From Posidonia oceanica (Eukaryota; Streptophyta; Magnoliopsida; Alismatales; Posidoniaceae), in the NCBI GenBank assembly GCA_037176725.1, contig JAZBRS010000020.1, positions 55,022,001 through 55,086,000 of the forward strand: DNA of 64,000 nucleotides, given 5' to 3'. The notes under the pieces were generated by a model, which made no database searches, was not told the origin of the DNA, and saw only the letters and a list, made by a program, of their open reading frames with translations. Shown here in pieces: positions 22,790-35,601 of this stretch. The first letter of the stretch is position 1; each line of letters starts with the position of its first letter. A program made the translations under genes and the position numbers.

Positions 22790-24660
22790 CTGGATGTCAC
22801 GGGTTCATCTGCATTTGCAAAATCTTCGGCTGATGCTCCGAAACCATCACCCCTGGCCGATAAGTCCGTGATCTTATCATCTGCATTTGCAAACTCTCCG
22901 GCTGATGCTCCGAAACCATCACCTCTAGCCGATAAGTCCGTGATCTTATCATCTGCATTTGCAAACTCTTTGACTAATGCTCTGAAACCATCACCTCTGG
23001 CCGATAAGTCTGTGATCTTATCATCTGCATTTGCAAACTCTTCGACTGATGCTCCGAAACCATCACCTCTGGCCGATAAGTCCGTGATCTTATCATTTGC
23101 AATTGCAAACTCTCCAGCTGATGCTCTAAAACCATCACCTCTGGCCGATAAGTCCATGATCTTATCATTTGCATTTGCAAACTCTCCGGTTGATGCTCTG
23201 AAACCATCACCTCTGGCCGATAAGACCGATATCTTATCATCTGCATTTGCAAACTCTCCGGCTGATGTTTCGAAACCATCACCTCTGGCTGATAAGTCCG
23301 TGATCTTATCATCTGCATTTGCAAACTCTCCGGCTGATGCTCCGAAACCATCACCTCTGGCCGATAAGTTCGTGATCTTATCATTTACATTTGCAAACTC
23401 TCCGGCTGATGCTTCGAAACCATCACCTTTAGCCGATAAGTCCGTGATCTTATCATCTGCATTTGCAAACTCTCCGACTGATGCTCTGAAACCATCACCT
23501 CTGGCCGATAAGTCCGTGATCTTATCATCTGCATTTGCAAACTCTTTGGCTGATGCTCCAAAACCATCACCTCTGGCCGATAAGTCTGTGATCATATCAT
23601 CTGCATTTGCAAACTCTCCGGCTGATGCTCCGAAACCATCACCTCTGGCCAATAAGTTCGTGATCTTATCATGTACATTTGCAAACTCTCCAGCTGATGC
23701 TTCGAAACCATCACCTTTAGCCGATAAGTCCGTGATCTTATCATCTGCATTTGCAAACTCTCCAGCTGTTGCTCCGAAACCATCACCTCTGGTCGATAAG
23801 TCCGTGATCTTATCATTTGCATTTGCAAAATCTTCGGCTGATGCTCTGAAACCATCACCTCTGGCCGATAAGTCCGTGATCTTATCATCTGCATTTGCAA
23901 ACTCTCCGACTGATGCTCTGAAACCATCACCTCTGGACGATAAGTCCGTGATCTTATCATCTGCATTTGCAAACTCTTCGGCTGATGCTCCGAAACCATC
24001 ACCTTTGGCCGATAAGTCCGTGATCTTATCATCTGCATTTGCAAACTCTCTGGCTGATGCTCTGAAACTATCACCTCTGGCTGATAAGACTGATATCTTA
24101 TCATCTACATTTGCAAACTCTCTGGTTGATGCTTCGAAACCATCACCTCTGGCCGATAAGTCCGTGATCTTATCATTTGCATTTGCAAAATCTTCTACTG
24201 ATGCTCCGAAACCATCACCTCTGGCCGATAAGTTTGTGATCTTATCATCTGCATTTGCAAACTCTCCGGCTGATGCTCTGAAACCATCACCTCTGGCCGA
24301 TAAGTCCGTAATCTTATCATTTGCATTTGCAATCTTCGGCTGATGTCCAGTAACCATCACCTTCGCCTATAAGTCCGTGATCTTATCATCTGCATTTGCA
24401 AAATCTTCGGCTGATACTTCGAAACCATCACCTCTGGCCGATAAATTCGTGATCTTATCATCTACATTTGCAAACTCTTCGGTTGATGCCTCGAAATCAT
24501 CACCTCTGGCCGATAAGTCCGTGATCTTATCATCTGCATTTGCAACCTCCCGGTTGATGATCCGAAACTCATCACTTTTGGCCGATAAGTCCGAAAACTT
24601 ATCACTTGCCTCGGCCGATGATCCGAAACTCGTCCTTTCCAATCGGTAGGTCCGAAATTC
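22790..24660 (+). repeat. Tandem array, 72-bp unit, about 25 copies
   Basis: AAACCATCAC recurs at 72-bp steps from 22841, with a shortened unit near 24330 and diverged units after 24500. Each unit includes GATAAGTCCGTGATCTTATC, an inverted repeat (GATAAG..CTTATC). Seventy-two is 24 codons, so both strands stay open: 533 residues on plus with the repeat SPLADKSVILSSAFANSPAD and 529 on minus. I treat these as by-products, because two fully open strands with neither favoured is what a stop-free repeat gives. Confidence 0.9.
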
Positions 24661-25186
24661 ACCAATCATCATCCTTCACGCGACTTCGTTCCAGGCAGAC
24701 GAAGTCCCACATGCCTTCTCAGTAGAAGAAGATGCCCCTCTTCTCTCGCATGTTTTTGGAATTTTTGCTGCCACTTTTACTTTGCGTGGCACTAGTCGTT
24801 TCGCTTGCTTCCTTGGGTGAGGACAAGCTATCTCTTTTCCCCCTCCGGGCTGGCAGCCCTCACTGCCCAGATGACAAGCCCGTTAGTCTTTTCTGGCACC
24901 AACTTTTGCGCAAATTTGGACTAGCCACCAAATTTTCGCATTGCACTGTAGCCCTTTTAGCATCCCTTTGCATCAACCCTACATTTCTTTATTGATAACA
25001 TCACGTGCTAGATAGTTACATTAGCATGCATTGCATTAGCATTCGCATCTGCATCTGCATCTTGCATTGCGGCAATGAGTCATGACTTTCAGTGCATCCG
25101 CCGAATAGCATTTGTGCTCCTGCCGGTGTCAAGTGGGGCGTCTAGTCTACCCTGACCCACAGTCTCGCTATGCTTGACCTCGCTCA
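24661..25186 (+). mobile_element. E6: 3' UTR after the array
   Basis: No gene. It matches the reverse complement of E10 43625-44100: CTTGGGTGAGGACAAGCT, CCTCCGGGCTGGCAGCCCT, runs of GCATCTGCATCTGCA, CAATGAGTCATGACTTTC and CGCTATGCTTGACCTCGCTC. The first of these is the unit that E10 expanded into its own array, so E6 holds a single copy of what became an array in E10. Confidence 0.7.
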
Positions 25187-25198
25187 GGGAGGGGTATC
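25187..25198 (+). promoter_or_regulatory. Polypurine tract of E6
   Basis: GGGAGGGGTATC lies directly before TGTAGACACC. Primer for plus-strand synthesis; it identifies 25199 as the start of a plus-strand 3' LTR. Confidence 0.75.
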
Positions 25199-27877
25199 TG
25201 TAGACACCCCATTTTGACAGACTTTTAGTTGGAGAATCTCTGGAAGTTTGCTCAGAAGATGGCATGGCGAATCCTATTCCAAACCCTACCCAAAACCAAT
25301 TCAAAACCAACCATTTCCATTTTCACAACTCAACCCAAACCTTAGAACAACACAAATCCAACACAAGCCCAATAGAAGCCCAATCCACTGAGTTGCACGC
25401 TCAATCGCCACATGCAGAGGCGACTAGACCCTATCGCAACTCTTAGCGGCGACCGAGTTTGGCACCACTGCTAGCGGTGACTCAACTGAAACTCAGACCA
25501 CCGCCCAAATCCTTCCCACGCGGCCATTTCCGGTCACCACCGACCTCACCTCCTACCAACCGTCCCCTCCCCACTTACTACCATCGCTTCACTCCACCCA
25601 CTAGCCGACGAACCTCACAAACTTCTCTAGCCGCACTTACTCACCTCGCCAGCCACATGCCCCTCACATTTCTTTCCACCGCCTTCGCCAACCGCCTGCC
25701 ATCGACGACTTCGTCGTCCTCCCTCGTCCAACCACTTACTCAACTGACAAGCCCACTTACTTCTCCACATTTCTTGCCTCACTGCACCGACTGTCCAAGC
25801 CAACCCAACAAAACCATGACCTGCCGACAAGACCCACCACCGCACTCACTTTCTCACACACACACTTGACTCCACACTTGAATCCAGAGCAAATTGAGTG
25901 ATCCCAGAGCGTTCCCAAACTCCCCTTGTGCGATCCCAAGCTTTCCAGGGCCTTTCCAAGCTTCACCGATGCCATCTTCTCCAACTCCGGTGAACTTCTC
26001 CAATGTCGTCCGTCACACCGACGAGCCACAGAGGTATAATTCCTCTACACCTTGCATGTCTGAGGGTCCGGGAAGCTTCCCAGACCTCTTCCCTTTCTTT
26101 CTAGCCTTTCTGTTTGCATGTTGGCACTCTCGGCCGGCCCAACGGCCGACGACGCGTAGCAATGCCGGTGAGACGTCGGCGGAGGTGGGAAAGAGGCATG
26201 AGCCTCTCTCTCTTCGACCTATGGATGCTCCCTCGTGTCCTCCATGCCACGATGCTTCCTAGCCGGCTCCTCGAGCCTTCGGCCATCTCTGTGGACGGAG
26301 TTCGGTGAGTTCCAGCAGTGCAAAATGGAGGAGGTGGGTGGAGCTCCTCGAGCCACCATTTTCCACATCGAAGGTGTGGTTGGGTTCGTGGGAATGCCGT
26401 CGTGCTTCCCCAACCCTCCTCAGTATTTTAGGCTTCGCCCAGGCAGCGAATTACGGTGTTGAAGTCTGGTGAACAGACTGCCAGGTCAGCCGCCAGTGTG
26501 AGCGGCAACTAACCTGCGACACCCACTGCCTACCGGCCGGACTTTGAGCCACTACTCCGGCCGACTCAAAGTTCCATTTCATATGTTTGTTATATATTTG
26601 TGATCCTGAATGTTAGATTTGTATGTTTGCATGTTTAGATTTCCATTTCACTTTGACATGGGTTCTTGATTTGGCCTTGAACTTGGCTATTTGAGCTACT
26701 AGAGTTGCAGGTCTATCGCCGATGTTACCGGCGACTCAGCTGCAACTCGAGTCAGCCCTCCGGCCAACTTAAAGCCACTGTATCTCGTGACCCACTTGTC
26801 CGTTTTACGGTTTGAATGCATGCTTTTATTCCTAGATGTGCCAGCTTTAACTCCATGTGCTTGGTTTCAAGTTTTACTTTGATTGTCTACCTTGTTTTTG
26901 GCCACGAAAGCAACTACATGGGAACATTGTGCATGGCCGTGTCGCCTGATGCAGCGGCGACCAGCCTGAGTGCCACTCACTGTGGTGACTTGGTTGCTTG
27001 TTGCTCTCAGTGGCAACCCACCCTGCAGTCCAAGTGGTGAGTGGGCCACCTGTTTGCCGCTTTCCCGTTTTATTTACCTGACTTGCTTTCATACTGATTT
27101 TGATGTTAGGTTTGTTACCTACATTTAATCTTCAATATTGCATAGTTTTATACCTCTTTTTGCGACGATGATTGCTGCTGTTTGGAGAGCAAGGTTTATG
27201 CCTCTGTCGCCAGTCCCTCCGGTGACAAGCACAGCCGTCACACTGGCCGGCGACCCATGTTGTGATCCAGGCAGTAGGCTTAGCCACCCTTGCAGTCGCT
27301 TTTCGCTTGTTTTATTCAACTCTTTCGGTTACTGTTTCGTTTCCCTTGTTGTTTATCGCCTTTGTACGACATTTTGACTTTATTTAGTCTTTTAAACAAG
27401 GTTTGCTAAGCTTCGCATGGTTTATAATTGCATATTGCATACCACCTTAGTGCGAACATAAATCGGCATTCATTTGCCAACATTTGCCACACGATAGCGG
27501 ATCAGTTAAGAAAGACCGATTCCTCGGTCGTGTCGGGGGTGCCTAACACCTTCCCCGCACGTAACAGGAGTCCTTACCCTTTCTCTGGACCGCATTGACT
27601 CTATGTCATACACTTGGATCGGATTTTCATGCTTTTAAAATGCATAAGTTTTCTTTGCACGTCCCTTATACGGTTTTCCTAGTTTTCCCGTTTTAATAAA
27701 TTAGGTGGTGACTCCTTATCTTTTCTTTTATTTTCCTTTTGCGTTCGTCTCTGTTTTTCGATGTTTTCAAGTCGAATATCCCTCCTCAGATCCACCCGCT
27801 AATAGTGGCCTACTATCGGTCGGTGCACGTGAGCTTTGGCATCGTGCATGGACACACCGATTTTCAGGGTTACTACA
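25199..27877 (+). mobile_element. E6: complete 3' LTR, 2679 bp
   Basis: The LTR runs from TGTAGACACCCCATTTTGAC to GGGTTACTACA, with matching TGTAG and CTACA ends. It has a GC-rich first part, a splice-donor-like GAG|GTATAA at 26033/26034 and the conserved block at 27500-27590. It lacks the GTTGGACGC cassettes but has other inverted cassettes of GTCGCC and GGCGAC type near 26711, 26938 and 27203, about 227-265 bp apart. The sequence after 27877 belongs to the minus-strand E7 LTR, so E6 probably inserted into it. Confidence 0.8.
26034..26035 (+). promoter_or_regulatory. Splice-donor-like site in E6 LTR
   Basis: GAGCCACAGAG is followed by GTATAATTCC at the end of the GC-rich part of the LTR, the same place as in the other LTRs. 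Confidence 0.4.
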
Positions 27878-29996
27878 GGTCCAGAGAAAGGTTAAGGACA
27901 CCTATTACGCGTGGGGAAGGTATTAGGCACCCCCACACGCACGAGGAAGTCGGTCTTCCTAGGCCAATCTACTCTTGTGTGGCAAATGTAGGCAAATCAT
28001 GTCAAATAATGTATGCTCGAGGAGCAAGATGCAAAATGCCATGCCATGAATTTGAAAATTATGTAGAGTACTGATATAAATGGAATTGAAGTGGAAACAT
28101 GCATTGAAAACATGAATCTAATGCTCAGCCAAGCTACCAGTGCTTTGAAGATGAACTTGGCACTCGCGCCAGTAGGGCACGCTGGGATCATCCGCTTGGG
28201 ATGCCCGCTCAATCATCGTGCCAATAGTTCAAATGAACTCCAGGTAGTAAACATCATTGCCCTATGCATGCAATCGTAAATCAAAAGCCAGAAATCCATG
28301 CTAGGCAATTGAAATCAAGTAAAGGAATGACATCGAAGCAAATAAACGAAGAATCGATGAGAGAATCAGAAAATATAGCTTTGCACACAGTCTGCTCTGG
28401 ATTTAGGTTGCGTGCTTGCAAGTCGTGCCAGATCTAGATGCCTGATCCATGTGCTCATAAGTCACATCGGTTCAGTGCGCTAGATCCCGTTGCTCACAGG
28501 ATGCGTTCCAGAAATCACAGAGAAAGCAGCGTGCTTCATCGCACAATTACGAATCAAACAAGATTGAAACAAAACAAACAATGATTGGCGAAACAAAATG
28601 TGATATCAGAGAGTTGTATGAAACAAAGAAACATAAGAAACAAGTGCATGATCGGCCTCCCGTCTCCCCTGTGCGTCGCACACAAGTGTTGGGTTCGTCG
28701 GCCACTACCGTGGCTGGAAACCAACCAGGTGCTGTCACGGCTTATGGAGGAGACTTAAGGAAGATGACGGGTCATCGGGATGCAATGCGTATGCAAAAAC
28801 AGGGAGAAACATCGGCCACCCATCCCCGTTCAACCTCATCGGGCCGTCTGCCATGGAGGAGGCGGTCGGTCGTAGATACGGCCAGAGGAGACCGAAGGGC
28901 ATCACCACAGGATTGGGGGGTGCAAGCAAGAATGTAGGGACTCATCCGGTTCGAGTTCATTAGCCATGAGTCGAACCTGAAGCCACGGACACGTCCCAAG
29001 TTGCGTGAATGTCGACGGTTAAAAAAACAGAGAAGAAAACGGAGTCTAACAGGCATAATTGAGTTGCGCTACACTAAGGGCGAAGGAGCTCACTTGCTAG
29101 GGAGTCAGCACATGCTTTCAGGAATGGCGCCTCACAGTGGCTGCTTCGGAAACAGCAGCGGCGGTCGTGGCCGGATAGACGGCAAGGTGTGGGCTGCTAA
29201 TGTGGGACTCAAGATGCTCTACCTCACTTAGGGAAGGTGTGGAGGAAGGGAGGAAGGATGATGGGTGCTCGAGAATTGGTTGGGTGGAAGGTTGCGGTGG
29301 TTGCTCGGAAATGGGTGGCTCACCAGCGGTTGGGGCTCGGGAACAGTGGTAGCTCAGGTTGCAGGGAAGCTAGTGAGCAAGGAAATGGGCAGCCGGACAA
29401 GAGGTGGAAGCTGACCACTGTTTTATAGCTGCGTTGCATGCATGGATGTTGTTGGTTTGAAAATGGAATTAACCGGTGGTTTGGATTTTAGTTAGGTGGA
29501 TAAGATGGGAATTGGAGTTGAGATGGAGGGCATGATGGTCTGGATGTAAGTTGGGTGTATGCTCAAATCCGATGGGACCAATGAGAAGCAAGGATTTGAT
29601 AAGCTATTGGGTGGGATGGCTAAAGAAACCCTACTGATTTTTTATCTGACACAGGGCATTGCGCCAGCTATGTGCGCCTGACTAGCGTGCCACATGTCTA
29701 CGCCTTGAGTAGGCGCTGGATGATGCCGTCGTCTGTAGACGTTTGCACTTGACACTGTCTAGAGACGCTAAGACTATGTCAGAGGTCAGTGGCTGGATCT
29801 TGAGCCTTTTCTAGGTTGCAAAGTGCTACTAATGGGCCTGGGCTTTGGTTTATACTGGGTTTGGGTAGGTTTTGAGGTGTTGGGTGGTTCTTGGGATGAT
29901 TTGTTGGGTTTGAAATGGGGTTTTGGTCCGTCGCAACCGAGCCTATTTCTCTGGAGGTGCACACCGATGAGTACCTGCAAAAATGGGGTGTCTACA
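27878..29996 (-). mobile_element. E7: partial LTR, minus strand
   Basis: On the minus strand it begins TGTAGACACCCCATTTTTGC at 29996 and ends inside the conserved block, where the plus strand reads GGTTAAGGACACCTATTACG at 27892. The last part of the LTR is missing, consistent with interruption by E6. It has looser inverted segments such as TTGGCAC..GTGCCAA (28155-28226) and GGCCAC..GTGGC (28700-28714). The sequence beyond 29996 is not purine-rich in the element sense, so this is not a 3' LTR. Short open frames here have no recognisable products. Confidence 0.7.
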
Positions 29997-31352
29997 CTCG
30001 CATCAACAAAAGAAACCCAAGAAAAAATATATATAATCCATGAAAAAATCCAAAAACATGCATTTCCATTTCCTAGATGAGCATTTTATTTCCCGCATCC
30101 TACAAAATACCCAAAAACATCAAAAATATCAAAACTGATAAAAACAACAAAAACATGTTTTCCCTATTCCGGTGCTTTTCAATTTTACATTTTTTTCTTA
30201 AAAAAGCAAAAACCCATAAAAATTACAAAACCAACAAAAACTCCAAAAATATGCTTGTTCCCTTCTAAAATATACAAAAACTCACAAAAATTTGTATAAT
30301 CCAAAAATCGGCTTTGGACAAACAAGCAGCGTTGAGAGGATGTCATGCATCAACCATCTCAGGCAGTATCCATCCGAGCAGTGCCATCTCATTGCATCCG
30401 CCATAGAGTGAGACCTAGAGTAGAATAGAGAATCTCGTCGAGTGCGAAACTCCAAAAGCGAGATCAATCCCATCCAGTGAGTCCACCAGACATGGAGAGG
30501 ACCGAGGCAGAGCAGAGCATAGTCAGAGGCTGTCTGTACACACAGCAGAGGCTGAGGGTGTATGTCGACCAGCCGAACTCTTAACTCTTCACTTTGACCA
30601 CTACCCCAAGAGGGCGAGGAAAATGCATATCCAAAAGAATTGAGTGCATGTGAGCTAAAAAAAATGATGACAAGATATGCATACTGGGCATAAAGAAAAA
30701 TGAAGATAGAAGTTGAAGAAAGAAGGTGCCATGAGAGGAGTGACTTGGACGAACATCGAAGTTGCCTCAACCTCCAACTGTAGCACAACATTGCCAACAG
30801 CATGAGAAGCACCATTGGGAGGGCCTGACCCCACCCTTCGAGCGCTGCAGCACGCTCAAATCCCTCGTGCAAGCAACAACTCTACCTCCTTGGCAAGTCA
30901 GATGCAAATCCAGTTACTCATGAGGGGAAAAGAAATATTAATCCGAGAGAGTCAAAAGCGGTTGTCAGTCCCCAAGGAGTTAAGATGGAGGCTACAAGGC
31001 TACATCCAATATTTCTGCTACCAACATGCAGCCAAAGACTATACTCTGCAAAGCTGAGGTCTCATCCCGAACTAAAAAGTGAGTGTGAGAGCCACCAACC
31101 ACAGCATGACATGGAATTACTCGAGGATCAACGAGTCTCCTGAATCAGGACGTGTAGAAGCATCCTCTCGCCAAACAACTACTTTGAATTTGAAGTCACA
31201 AAAACATAACAATTGCAACAATAATCCTCCTCCCTGTTTTCGAAAATCAGAGCCAAGGATGAGCATTTTTTCAAACCTAGCATCATCATTTTTGCAAAAC
31301 CCTTGCTCAAAGGCTCCATGCTTTTCAAGTTTTAGCCGCCCACCGCGTTGGG
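29997..31352. other. Unassigned stretch
   Basis: I cannot assign this stretch. The first 300 bases are A-rich with repeated AAAAACATCAAAAAT words; read on the minus strand they are T-rich and intron-like, with TTTTGTAG near 30098. The rest is of mixed composition, with open frames of up to 196 codons (minus, 30282-30872) that show no motif I know. It lies between the E7 LTR and the copia LTR, so it may be old transposon or genomic sequence into which both inserted. Confidence 0.4.
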
Positions 31353-32591
31353 TGTGCTGAAAAATATCTATGATATATTTAGTTTTGATGATAACAAATG
31401 GAACTAATGATATTACTTGAGGAAATATTCTTCAGTTGATTTTTAAGATAGGTGAAATATCTGAGGGAAGTAAACCTTTGAAGAATACCAAGTAAAGCAT
31501 GGAACACAGAAGAGAATTCTACATCAGAGACTACATGAAGACAAGAAGAAATCCAAGACAATATTATTTCATGTTGTAATAATTTGTATGCAAATTTTTC
31601 GTCATTATTGTACTCTTAGATAGGATGTAAAAGATCTCCCAAGACATCCCAAAACTACTAGGAAAATATCCATACCTAAACCAGAGGAAAACATTTAGAA
31701 GAATCCTAAGGGTTTAGAAGTTAGGTCAGAATCGGTATCCCAATTCTAACTGGTATACCGTTATATGGGGAACCAGGGCTATAGTGAAAAATTCATTTAA
31801 ATATGACCGTTGAGCCTAAACGGAAAATTGATTCATATCAGTACACCAAAATCTAGAAGAGTCTAATCGACCCACCGAATCTCACCAGTACACTGCTAGT
31901 AAGGTCTACAGTTGTGATTAAGATCAGAACACCGTTACAAAACAGGATACCGATTTAGTCAAACGTTGGAGATTTTCAGTCGACCGATTGATTTCGGAAT
32001 ACCGTTTATACTAGTCGTTTGTGAATGTTGAGCTATCCATTAGACACAAACTTGGGTCTTGCTATACCTATAAATAAGACCCCCAATGACCCCCTTAGAG
32101 AGACCTACACTGATCAGATCTTATACTACCCATTGCTAAGCTCAAATATCATCTTTAGTGAGAATCCTCCCAAGTTAGCCAAAAAGAGACTCAAAGTGCA
32201 AATTCTGTTTGGGAGATCAAAAGAGATACTGTTTGTAAGATTGTTGTAAACAATGTGGTTACTTCTCTAGCTATGAGAAGGGCTCTGCTGAGTTTGCAGA
32301 GGAAGCTTATATCTTCATCAAGTAAGTGTATTTTACGTTGATAAGATTAGGGGAACTCCAAAGGGAATCTGGGAGTGGACTAGGCCGGGTTGGCTGAACC
32401 ACTATATATCTTTGTGTTATATATTTCATTGCCTCTTTCCCTCTTCTGTGTATGCTTTAAGTAGATTACAACTTTGTTGATTGCTTAAATACTTATTGCT
32501 TAAGTAGAGTTAAGTGAAATATTTCAAATAAACTTGAAAAGTTTAAATACTCTATTCACCCTTCTTCTAGAGTAGCCACTCGATCCTAACA
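31353..32591 (+). mobile_element. E8: copia 5' LTR
   Basis: The LTR starts about TGTGCTGAAAAATATC, with TTTTGATGATAACAAATGG soon after, a hallmark of SIRE/Maximus-type copia LTRs. It ends CACTCGATCCTAACA, followed by a decayed Met-tRNA binding site. A TATA box lies at 32069. The left end could be two bases later. No 3' LTR is in the window because the element is cut at 35601. Confidence 0.75.
32069..32076 (+). promoter_or_regulatory. TATA box in E8 LTR
   Basis: TATAAATA follows CTATACC and is followed about 30 bases on by a C-rich then AGAGAGACC stretch, a normal arrangement for a copia LTR promoter. It lies 515 bases before the LTR end. Confidence 0.6.
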
Positions 32592-32592
32592 A

Positions 32593-32610
32593 TTTGTATC
32601 ATAGTCTGGT
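32593..32610 (+). promoter_or_regulatory. E8: decayed primer binding site
   Basis: TTTGTATCATAGTCTGG stands where copia elements carry TTGGTATCAGAGCCTGG, which pairs with initiator tRNA-Met. Three changes (G to T twice and C to T) suggest it no longer primes efficiently. Confidence 0.6.
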
Positions 32611-32653
32611 TGTCTAGAAATTAAGATTTAACAATCTATTTAGACAAAGAAAA

Positions 32654-34225
32654 ATGACTTCAACTAGTAATAATGTAATTGAGGGTCAAAGTATTAATAG
32701 ACCACCATTTTTTTATAGAAACAACTACACTTATTGGAAATGTAGGATGACAATATATTTAAAATCAATAAATTTCAAACTATGGGATATAATAATTAAT
32801 GATTTTCCTAAAAATGATAAACTATATAATGAATGGAGTGAAGAAGATGAAAGACTAGCTACCCTAGATGCAAAAGGTCTTAACATTCTATTTTGTGCTG
32901 TAAACCAGGAACAAGTTAATAAAATATCTAACTGTACAACTTCACAACAAGCTTGGCATAATCTTGAAGTAACCCATGAAGGGACTAACCAAGTTAAGGA
33001 AACAAAAATCAACATGCTAGTTCATAAATATGAACTGTTCAAAATGAAACCAAATGAGCCTATCGGAGAAATGTTCACAAGATTTTGTAATATAACAAAT
33101 CTACAAGCTCTTGGTGAAAGTTACCCCCAAAGTGATTTGGTATGAAAAGTATTAAGATCTTTAACCCCTGAATAGGAAAAGAAAACTACTGCTATAGAAG
33201 AAGCAAAAGATCTATCAACTTACTCCTTAGAAAATTTAATTGGAAAGTTAACTTCATATGAAGTTCAAATGCAAGAAAAAGAAAATGACAAACAACCAAT
33301 CAAAAAGGTAATTGCACTTAAAACAACTACCAACTCAGAAACAGAAAATGAAGATGATGAGGAGTTTGCTCTCATTACAAGAAGATTCAAAAGATTTATA
33401 AGAAACAAGAAATTTCCAAAGAAGGGAAAATTTCATGAACAAGAAGAAGCACCCCTGTGCTTTAATTGTAACAAACCTAGACATCTCAAAAGAGATTGCC
33501 CATTGCTCAAAATGAAAAATTTCATAAAAGATACTAGAAGGCTTAAGAAAAAGACTCTTCAAGCCACTTGGGATGAAACTGACTCTTCTTCTTATGAAGA
33601 ATCATCCTCTGATATTGAAAGAGCAAATATGTGCTTCATGGCACAAGAAGATAACTCTATCTCCCAAAGTGATGATATGGAAGAGCTATTAGATGCCTTT
33701 AATGACTTATATGAAAAATATAGAACTCTAAAATCATCATCCAAACTTCTAAATCAACAAAATGAAGATTTAGTAAAGAAGAATGATGCACTCATAAATG
33801 AAGGAGAAAAATTAATGTTTGAAAATGAAGAACTAAGTCTTAAGAATACAGAATTAAATATGGATCTTAAACATATGAAAATTAAAATTACAAACTTAGA
33901 AAAAGACATAAAAATTTTAAAAGAGAAAAGTAATGACCTTTTTAACACTGTTGTAGAATTTACCAAGGGAAACCAAAATCTAGATTTGTTATTATCTAAT
34001 CAAAGATCTTCAATGTACAAACAAGGTATTGGTTATTCCTCTTTTAAGGACAAACCATATAAAAATGGATTTATTAGAGAAACAACACATGAGAAATACA
34101 TTTTTGTGGTAAAGAAACCAAATCAATCTAAGTGGGTACAAAGGGATAGATTTGGCAACAGTAGAATCCACCCTATCAAAATTTGGATACCTAAAACTTT
34201 GTTGTCCTCTAATATAGGAATATGA
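32654..34225 (+). pseudogene. gag: E8: copia gag with zinc knuckle, decayed
   Basis: This encodes the capsid and nucleocapsid of a SIRE-like copia element. The start ATG at 32654 follows the PBS by about 45 bases. The N-terminal segment includes RPPFFYRNNYTYWKCRMTIY, typical of copia gag (about residues 16-40), and CTTSQQAWHNLEVTHEGT (about 95-115). Stops at 33143 (TGA) and 33173 (TAG, probably from TGG) break the frame, which then continues in phase from 33269. A CCHC knuckle CFNCNKPRHLKRDC lies near 33460-33501; the usual Gly before His is Arg. A predicted coiled coil rich in Lys, Glu and Asn follows (33690-33960). A frameshift near 34220 separates it from protease. Confidence 0.85.
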
Positions 34226-35601
34226 TGAACTCAAAGTGGATCTTGGATAGTGACTACTCTCGTCACATGACCGGAGATCATAATCTCCTAAGTACTCTTG
34301 AGTCCAAAGACGAAGGAACAGTCACATTTGGAGATAATGCTAAAGGAAAAATTGTCGGGATCGGAAGTGTAGGTAATCCTGACAACCCTTCTATTGAAAA
34401 TGTTTTATTAGTGGATGAGTTGAAACATAATCTAATTAGCAATAGTCAATTATGTGATATTGGTTATAAAGATTTATTTGATAAGAAATAATGTACAGTC
34501 TTTGAATCAACCACAAACAAAGTAATATTTACTGGAAATAGGAAACATAGTGTGTATAAAATTAAAGTATCCTATAAAACAAATAAAATAATATCATGTA
34601 TCACTTCTACAAATGATGATGCTTGGCTATGACATAGAAGGCTTGGTCATGCCAATATGAGACAATTATCTAAATTATCCAAAGTTGATTTAATTAATGG
34701 TTTGCTAAAAATCGATTTCAAAAAGGATAGATTATATGATGCATGCCAATTTGGAAAATAAATTAAATCTTCCTTCAAAACAAAAGAAATGATTTCTACT
34801 ACCAAACCATTGGAATTAATTCATATCGATTTATTTGGTCCTAATAGAACCTTAAGTCTAGGAGGTAAAAGATATGCTTTTGTATTAGTAGATGATTTTT
34901 CGAGATTTACATGGGTATTATTTTTAACAAATAAAAATGATGTGTTTTCTGAATTTCAAAAGTTTTGCAAAATGGTTCAAAATGAAAAGGGGTTAAGTAT
35001 TACTAAAATAAGAAGTGACCATGGAGGAGAATTTGAAAATGAGGTTTTCGAAAGTTTTTGTGAAGAAAATGGTTTTCAACATAATTTCTCTTTTCCTAGG
35101 ACTCCACAACAAAATAGAATTGTTGAAAGGAAAATTAGAACATTGCAAGAAATGGCTAGAACAATGCTATGTGAAAACAATTTACCTAAGCATTTCTAGG
35201 CCGAAGCTGTCAATACAGCTTGCTATATTTTAAATAGAGTTTTACTTAGACCTGTTCTAAATAAAACTCCTTTTGAGCTTTGGTTTTGCAGGACTCCACA
35301 AATTTCATGTTTCAAGGTTTTTGGTTGCAAATGCTTTATTTTGAACACCAAAGACAATTTAGATAAATTTGATCCTAAATCTGATGAAAGAATATTTCTT
35401 GGATATTCCTCTAGAAGCAAAGCATATAGAATATATAACAAAAGAACACTTACTATCGAAGAATCAATGCATGTAAACTTTGATGAAAATAGCATTAAAA
35501 TTATAAATCTTGAAAATGAAGTCAATAATGATCAAATAAGTAAACCTGAAAATAATGAAAACACAACTAAGTTAGAAGAAACTGAAATCAACACATATAA
35601 C
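34226..35601 (+). pseudogene. pol: E8: copia protease and integrase, truncated by E9
   Basis: Protease starts with WILDSDYSRHMTGD (34238-34279), where the catalytic Asp-Ser-Gly has become Asp-Ser-Asp. The GAG-pre-integrase segment HRRLGHANMRQLSKLSK follows at 34633. The integrase core has IHIDLFGP, RSDHGGEFEN and TPQQNRIVERK, which keep the Asp-Asp-Glu triad. Stops: 34489 TAA, 34630 TGA, 34759 TAA, 35197 TAG; the expected residues in this family are Trp at 34630 and 35197 and Gln at 34759. The frame ends at 35601, where the E9 LTR begins; RT and RNase H are not in the window. Confidence 0.85.

Noticed and set aside
22742..24360. Long open frames of 533 (plus) and 529 (minus) codons as a repetitive protein gene
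   Set aside because: They sit wholly in a 72-bp array whose unit is a multiple of three and lacks stops, and both strands are equally open.
22790..24660. CRISPR array
   Set aside because: The units are contiguous diverged tandem repeats without unique spacers, and the setting is a plant retrotransposon.
29997..30300. E7 as a 3' LTR preceded by a polypurine tract
   Set aside because: The sequence next to 29996 is not purine-rich in the element sense.
30282..30872. Minus-strand frame of 196 codons as a gene
   Set aside because: No motif, no homologous copy in the window, and composition unlike the recognised coding regions; left unassigned.
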